Assembly (NCBI GenBank): GCA_033961575.1
Contig: CM066738.1
Span: forward strand, 70,231,478-70,295,477
Source of the DNA: Aselliscus stoliczkanus
Lineage: Eukaryota; Chordata; Mammalia; Chiroptera; Hipposideridae
Reading direction: 5' to 3'
DNA length: 64,000 nucleotides
Every line of letters begins with the position of its first letter. Within the stretch, counting starts at the first letter, position 1. Both the position numbers and the translations under genes were made by a program. The notes under the pieces were generated by a model. The model had not been told where the DNA came from, ran no database searches, and saw only the letters and a program-made list of their open reading frames with translations. Positions 58,735 to 64,000 of this stretch are shown here, piece by piece.

Positions 58735-60028
58735 ATGAAAAAACAAAGAAACATGTCCAAAGTAAAAGATCAGAAGAAAACTCTAGAAATGGAACTAAAT
58801 GAAACAGAGGTATCCAAACTTTCAGAGACAGAATTTAGAACACTGATGATAAGAATGTTTAGGGCTGGCCGAGTGGTGCATTGGTTAAGAGCTGGTTTTA
58901 GAATCCCACATATGAGGGCCAGTGACACTGCCCTCTACAGCTAACAACACCTCCACCTGGAGCTGGACTGTGCGAGTCCTGGCGATGGTGTAGGCTGCAG
59001 CCCCTGCTGCAGTGGGCTGCCATAGGCTACAGTGAGTGGCCGGCAGCCAGCGTGAGCGGCTGGCAGCCAGCATGAGCTGCCAGTAGTCGCAGTGAGCGAC
59101 ATGGAGGCTGGCGACCAATCTGCCTCATCTAGGAAGAGCGCAATATGATACCAATATGGACCAGTGAAGCAACGTCCTCCGCAACTAGACTGAAGAACAA
59201 AAAGACAGCAACTTGTCTGTTCCCCTTCCTTGATTCCCCAACACTGTTCCCCTCCCCCAATTCTCCCAATAAAATCTTTAAAAAAAAAAAAGAATGTTTA
59301 AGGAACTTAGCGAGGACATAAAGAAAGATAGGGAAACCATAAAAAACAACCAGTTAGAACTAAAGAATACAATAACTGAAATGAAGAACACACTCGAAGG
59401 AATCACCAGTAGAATAGATGAAGCAGAAGAGTGGATCAGCGAATTAGAAGACAAAATAGCAGAAATCACCCAGCTGGAAGAACAAAAAGAATAAAAAAGA
59501 ATGAACATAGTTTAAGAGACCTCTGGGACAACATGAAATGCAACAATGCCTGCTAGGAATACTAGAAGGAGAAGAAGCAAGGGATTGAGAATGTATTTAA
59601 AAATAATGACTGAAAACTTCCCTACCCTGGTGAAGGAAATTGACATACAAGCCCAGGATGTACAGATAGTTCCAAATGGGCTGAATCCAAACAGGCCTAC
59701 ACCAAGACACATCATAGTTAAAATGGCAAAGCTTAAAGACAAAGACAGAATCCTAAAAGCAGCAAGAGAAAGTCAGCAGGTCACATACAAAGGAACTCCT
59801 GTTAGACTAACAGCTGACTTTTCTTCAGAAACTCTGCAGGCCAGAAGGGAATGGCAGGAGATATTCAAAGTGACACAAAATAAAGGCCTACAACCAAGAT
59901 TGCTCTACCCAGCACGGCTATCACTTAAAATTGAAGGAGAAATAAAGAGCTTCTCAGAAAAGAATAAGCTTAAGGAGTTCATTACCACCAAGCCAGCATT
60001 GCAGGAAATGTTAAAAGAGCTGTTTTAA
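58735..60028 (+). pseudogene. L1 copy E ORF1, interrupted
   Basis: Met at 58735 opens MKKQRNMSKVKDQKKTLEME. The frame is interrupted after RTLMIRM by a SINE (58862-59289). It resumes with the coiled coil (FKELSEDIKKDRETIKNNQL) in the frame predicted by a 439-bp insertion, SINE plus duplication. A shifted, stop-containing stretch follows at 59492-59600; then the RNA-binding C-terminal part is open to 60028, with RPTPRHIIVKMAKLKDKDRI, the VTYKGTPVRLTADF core and EFITTKPALQEML. So there is one insertion plus at least two frameshifts and several nonsense codons. Confidence 0.9.
58862..59289 (+). mobile_element. Full-length tRNA-derived SINE nested in L1 ORF1
   Basis: Head gggctggccgagtggtgcat, a small deletion around box B (gagctggttttagaatccca), hairpin, body with two ggctggcagccagcgtgagc-type subrepeats, and tail ctcccaataaaatctttaaa. 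Perfect 11-bp target duplications AAGAATGTTTA at 58851-58861 and 59290-59300. Confidence 0.95.
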
Positions 60029-60084
60029 CCAGAAGAAAGGGGAAAACAAGCTAACCCAGGAAGAAAAGAAATACAAATAACAAA

Positions 60085-63000
60085 ATGACAATAAATATAC
60101 ATCTACCAGTAATTACTTTAAATGTGAATGGGTAAATGCTCCAATCAAAAGACACAGAGTGGCTGAGTGGATAAGAAAACAGGACCCATGCATATGCTGT
60201 CTACAAGAGACTCATCTCAGATCAAAAGACACACACAGACTGAAAGTAAAGGTATGGAATAAGATATTTCATGTAAATGGAAATGAGAAAAAAGCTGGAG
60301 TAGCAATACTTATTTTGGACAAAATAGACTTTAAAATGAAGACTACAATAAAAGACAAAGACGGGCACTACATAACAATAAAGGGATCAATTCAACAAGA
60401 GGACATAACCCTAATAAACATCTATGCACCCAATAGAGGAGCTCCTAAATATATAAAACAGATTCTGGAAGACATAAAGGCAGAGATCAACAGTAACACT
60501 ATCATAGTAGGGAACTTCAACACCCCGTTGTCACCAATGGACAGATCCTCCAGACAGAAAATCAACACGGACATAGTGGCCTTAAATGACACTTTAGACC
60601 AGCTGGATTTAGTTGATATTTTTAGAGCATTTCACCTCAAAGCTACAGAATATACATTCTTCTGAAGTGCACATAGAACACTTTCCAATGTAGACCACAG
60701 GTTAGGGCACAAAACAAGTCTCAACAAATTAAGAAGATTGAAATGTTATCAAGTGTCTTCTCTGACCACAATGCTATGAAACTAGAAATAAATTATAAGA
60801 AGAAATCTTGAAAGCTTACAAATACATGGAGGCTAAATAACATGCTACTAAATAGTGAGTGGGTCAAAAATGAGATCAAGGAGGAAATCAAAAGATACCT
60901 TGAGACAAATGAAAAGGAAAACACCATGACCCAGAATCTCTGGGATGCAGTGAAAGCAGTCCTAAGGGGGAAGTTCATAGCAGTGCAGGCCTCCTTACAG
61001 AAGGAAGAAAAATCTCAAATCAACAGACTCTCTTTACACCTAAGGGAACTCAAAAAAAAAAAAAGAACCAGCAAGACAAGCCTAAAGGGAGTATACGGAA
61101 GGAAATAATAAAGACCAGAGCAGAAATAACTGAAATGGAGAACAAAAAAACAATACAAAAGATTAATGAAACCAAGAGTTGGTTTTTTTGAAAAGATAAA
61201 CAAAATCGACAAACCCTTAGCACGACTAACCAAGAAAAAAGAGAGAGAGGACACAAATTAATAAAATCAGAAATGAAAGAGGAGAAGTGACGACAGATAC
61301 AACAGAAATACAAAAAATTTTAAGAAAATACTATGAGCAATTATATGCTAACAAATTCGACAATCTGGAAGAAATGGATAAATTTCTAGAAGCATACAAT
61401 CTACCAAATCTGAACGAAAAAGAAACAGAAACTCGGAACAGACTGATTACTGCCAAATAAATTGAATCGGTAATCAACAGTCTTCCAGCAAACAAAAGCC
61501 CTGGACCAGATGGCTGCACAGGTGAATTTTACAAAACATTCAAAAAAGAATTAGTACCTATTCTCCTCAAACTATTCGAAAAAATACAGAAGGAGGGAAG
61601 CCTCTCAAACTCTTTCTATGAAGCCATTATCACCCTGATTCCTAAGTCAGACAGACATTTTAAAAAAGGAAAACTACAAGGCCAATATCCCTAACGAACA
61701 TAGATGCAAAAATTCTCAACAAAATACTAGCAAACCGAATTCAGCATCTCATTAAAAGGATCATATACCACGATCAAGTGGATTCATTCTTGGTATGCAA
61801 GGCTGGTTCAATATCCGCAAATCAATTAACATAATGCATCACATTAACAAAATGAAAAATAAAAATAATATGATCATATCAATAGATGCAGAAAAAGCAT
61901 TTGACAAAAATTCAGCAGCCGTTTATGATAAAAACTCTTAGCAAAGTGAGAATAGTGAAATCATATCTCAACATAATAAAGGCCATATATGATAAGCCGA
62001 CAGCAAACATCGTACTCAATGGGGAAAGGCTGAAAGCTTTCCCCTTAAGATCAGGAACAAGACAAGGCTGCCCACTTTCACCACTTCTATTTAACATAGT
62101 TCTGGAAGTTCTAGCCACAGCAATCAGACAGGAAAATGAAATAAAAGGCATCCAAATTGGAAAAGAGGAAGTAAAATTGACATTATATGTAGATGACATG
62201 ATACTATATATAGAGAATCACAAAGACTCCACCAAAAAACTGCTAGAACTGATACACGAATTTAGTAAGGTAGCAGGATACAAAATTAATATTCGGAAAT
62301 CAGTTGCATTTCTATACACCAATAATAAACTATCAGAAGAAGAAATCAGGAAATCAATCCCTTTTACAATTGCTTCAAAGACAATAAAATATCTAGTAAT
62401 CAATTTAACTAAAGAAGTAAAAGACCTGTACTCAGAAAATTATAAGACACTGAAGAGAGAAATCAAAGAAGATACAAATAAATGGAAATACATACCATGT
62501 TCATGGATAGGAAGAATTAATATAGTTAAAATGTCAATACTACCTAAAGCAATGTATAGATTCAATGCAATTCCAATCAAACTACCAAGGACATTTTTCT
62601 CAGAAATAGAACATAGAATCCTAAAATTTATAGGGAGCCACAAAAGACCCCGAATAGCTATGGCAATGTTGAGAAATAAGAACAAAGTGGGAAGCATCAC
62701 ACTTCCTGACATCAAAACATACTACAAGGCTACAGTCATCAAAACAGTATGGTACTGGCATAAAAACAGACACATAGACCAATGGAATAGAATAGAGAGC
62801 CCAGGAATAAACTCATCTATATACGGTCATTTAATCTATGACAATGGAAGCAATAATTTACACTGGAGTAAAGACAGTCTATTTAATAAATGGTGCTGTG
62901 AAAATTGGACTGACACGTGCAAAAAAATGAAAATAGACCACCTACTTACACCATATACAAGAACAAATTCAAAATGGATTAAACACTTAAATGTAAGACC

Positions 63001-63916
63001 TGAAACTATAAAACTCCTAGAAGAAAACATAGGGAGTAAGTTTGCAGACATTACCCTGAGTAATATTTTTACTGATATATCCCCTCGGGCAAGGGAAATA
63101 AAAGCAAAAATGAACATATGGGATTACATCAAACTTCAAAGTTTTTTCACAGCAAAGGAAATCATCAATAAAACAAAAAGGCAGCCTATTGAATGGGAGA
63201 AGATATTTGCCAATGATATATCTGATAAGGGGTTGATATCCAAAATTTATAAAACACACATGCAACTCAACACCAAAAAAACAAACAACCCAATTAAAAA
63301 ATGGGCAGAGGATATGAGGAGGCATTTCTCTAAAGAGGACATACAGATGGCCAACAGGCATATGAAAAAATGTTCAACCTCAGTAATCATCAGAGAAATG
63401 CAAATAGAAACCACAATGAGATACCACCTCACTCTAGTCAGAATGGCTATCATCAACAAATCAACAAACAATAAGTGCTGGCGAGGGTGTGGAGAAAAGG
63501 GAACCCTGGTGCACTGTTGGGGGGACTGCAAATTGGTGCAGTCATTATGGAAATCAGTATGGAGGTATCTCAAAACACTGGAAATGGAACTGCCATATGA
63601 CCCAGCAATTCCACTCTTGGGTATCTACCCATAGGAATCCAAGACGCTAATTCAAAAAAATATATGCACCCCTATGTTTATTGCAGCGCTATTTACAATA
63701 GCCAAGACTTGGAAACAACCAAAATGCCCATTGGTAGATGACTGGATTAAGAAACTGTGGTACATTTATACAGTGGAGTATTACTCCGCTATAAAGAAGA
63801 ATGAAATCGTACCATTTGCAACGATATGGATTGACCTAGAAACTATTATGTTAAGTGAAATAAGTCAGTTGGAGAAAGACAAATACCATATGATCTCACT
63901 TATATGTGGAATCTGA
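60085..63916 (+). pseudogene. L1 copy E ORF2 (endonuclease, reverse transcriptase), disrupted
   Basis: ORF2p makes the nick and reverse-transcribes L1 RNA at the target. Endonuclease part: an early one-base loss gives a stop at 60133; then an open piece at 60159-60665 with QETHL and GNFNTPLS, where the usual GDFN catalytic Asp is Asn; stop TGA at 60663; SDH motif near 60765. Reverse transcriptase: DAEKAFD at 61885-61905, then an extra A shifts the frame; the long open piece 61886-63634 carries YVDD at 62186-62197 (FADD in most L1s) and the Cys motif [18 protein letters not shown] near the end. A TAG at 63632 precedes the last 80 residues (63674-63916, ending SLICGI). At least four frame breaks. 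Confidence 0.93.
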
Positions 63917-64000
63917 AAAACTGAATGAATGAGCAAAAGAAACATAAACAGTCTCCTAGATATAGAGGAAAAACAGGGTTGCTAGTTGGGAGGGGGGTGG

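Larger units (their letters stand above)
57457..64000 (+). mobile_element. L1 copy E, nearly full length, cut by the window end
   Basis: It starts with ttccggtaagatggcagaat, the typical L1 5' end with an AAGATGGC YY1-like site. It has a GC-rich 5' UTR with tandem monomers (57457-58730), a disrupted ORF1, an intergenic spacer, a disrupted ORF2 and the start of a 3' UTR. A SINE sits inside ORF1. Multiple frameshifts and stops make it immobile. The 3' end and target duplication are beyond 64000. Confidence 0.95.

Noticed and set aside
61886..63634. 582-codon reverse transcriptase frame as a possible host or viral gene
   Set aside because: Order of motifs, the C-terminal Cys motif and the flanking ORF1 identify it as L1 ORF2. 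It is a retrotransposon remnant with frame breaks on both sides, not a retrovirus.

Overview
This is vertebrate nuclear DNA from a placental mammal. The evidence is spliced exons of a GATA transcription factor, MIR and MER5-type ancient mammalian repeats, several generations of LINE-1, and long AT-rich non-coding stretches. The young tRNA-derived SINEs, with a head like GGCCGGCCGAGTGGCGCATT, multimeric tRNA units and an AATAAA + TCTTT tail, do not look like primate Alu, rodent B1/B2, carnivore CAN or horse ERE elements. They most resemble SINEs I associate with rhinolophoid bats. I therefore infer a bat, probably Yinpterochiroptera, with moderate confidence; the species is not determinable by eye.

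The only protein-coding gene I can support is GATA6 on the + strand. The window opens in the intron before the N-finger exon and holds the last five coding exons: 1978-2147 (N-terminal zinc finger), 5872-5997 (C-terminal zinc finger), 6865-6952 (basic tail and NLS), 7048-7151 (Ser/Thr-rich linker) and 23609-23779 (C-terminus and stop). Phases agree across all junctions and no exon is broken. The first coding exon and promoter lie outside the window. The last intron is about 16.5 kb. The 3' UTR probably ends just after an AATAAA at 24962. A CpG island covers the N-finger exon.

From about 25 kb to 64 kb I see no host gene. The region is intergenic DNA with scattered MIRs and old L1 pieces, a run of young SINEs (32.7-41 kb) that includes two full-length copies in inverted orientation 28 bp apart, a mariner-type MITE at about 41.2 kb, a nested L1 complex (47.8-53.4 kb, - strand), a 5'-truncated L1 (54.4-55.4 kb, - strand) and a nearly full-length but dead L1 (57.46 kb to the window end, + strand) with a SINE inside its ORF1.

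No new multi-gene system is present. The observations most worth checking are: a strand-biased T-to-C (A-to-G on the L1 sense strand) hypermutated and duplicated L1 segment at 50.03-50.29 kb; an L1 complex with two 3' ends inside one pair of 16-bp direct repeats; a head-only SINE class ending at a hairpin; multimeric tRNA SINEs with variable unit number; and tandem ~110-bp monomers in the L1 5' UTRs.
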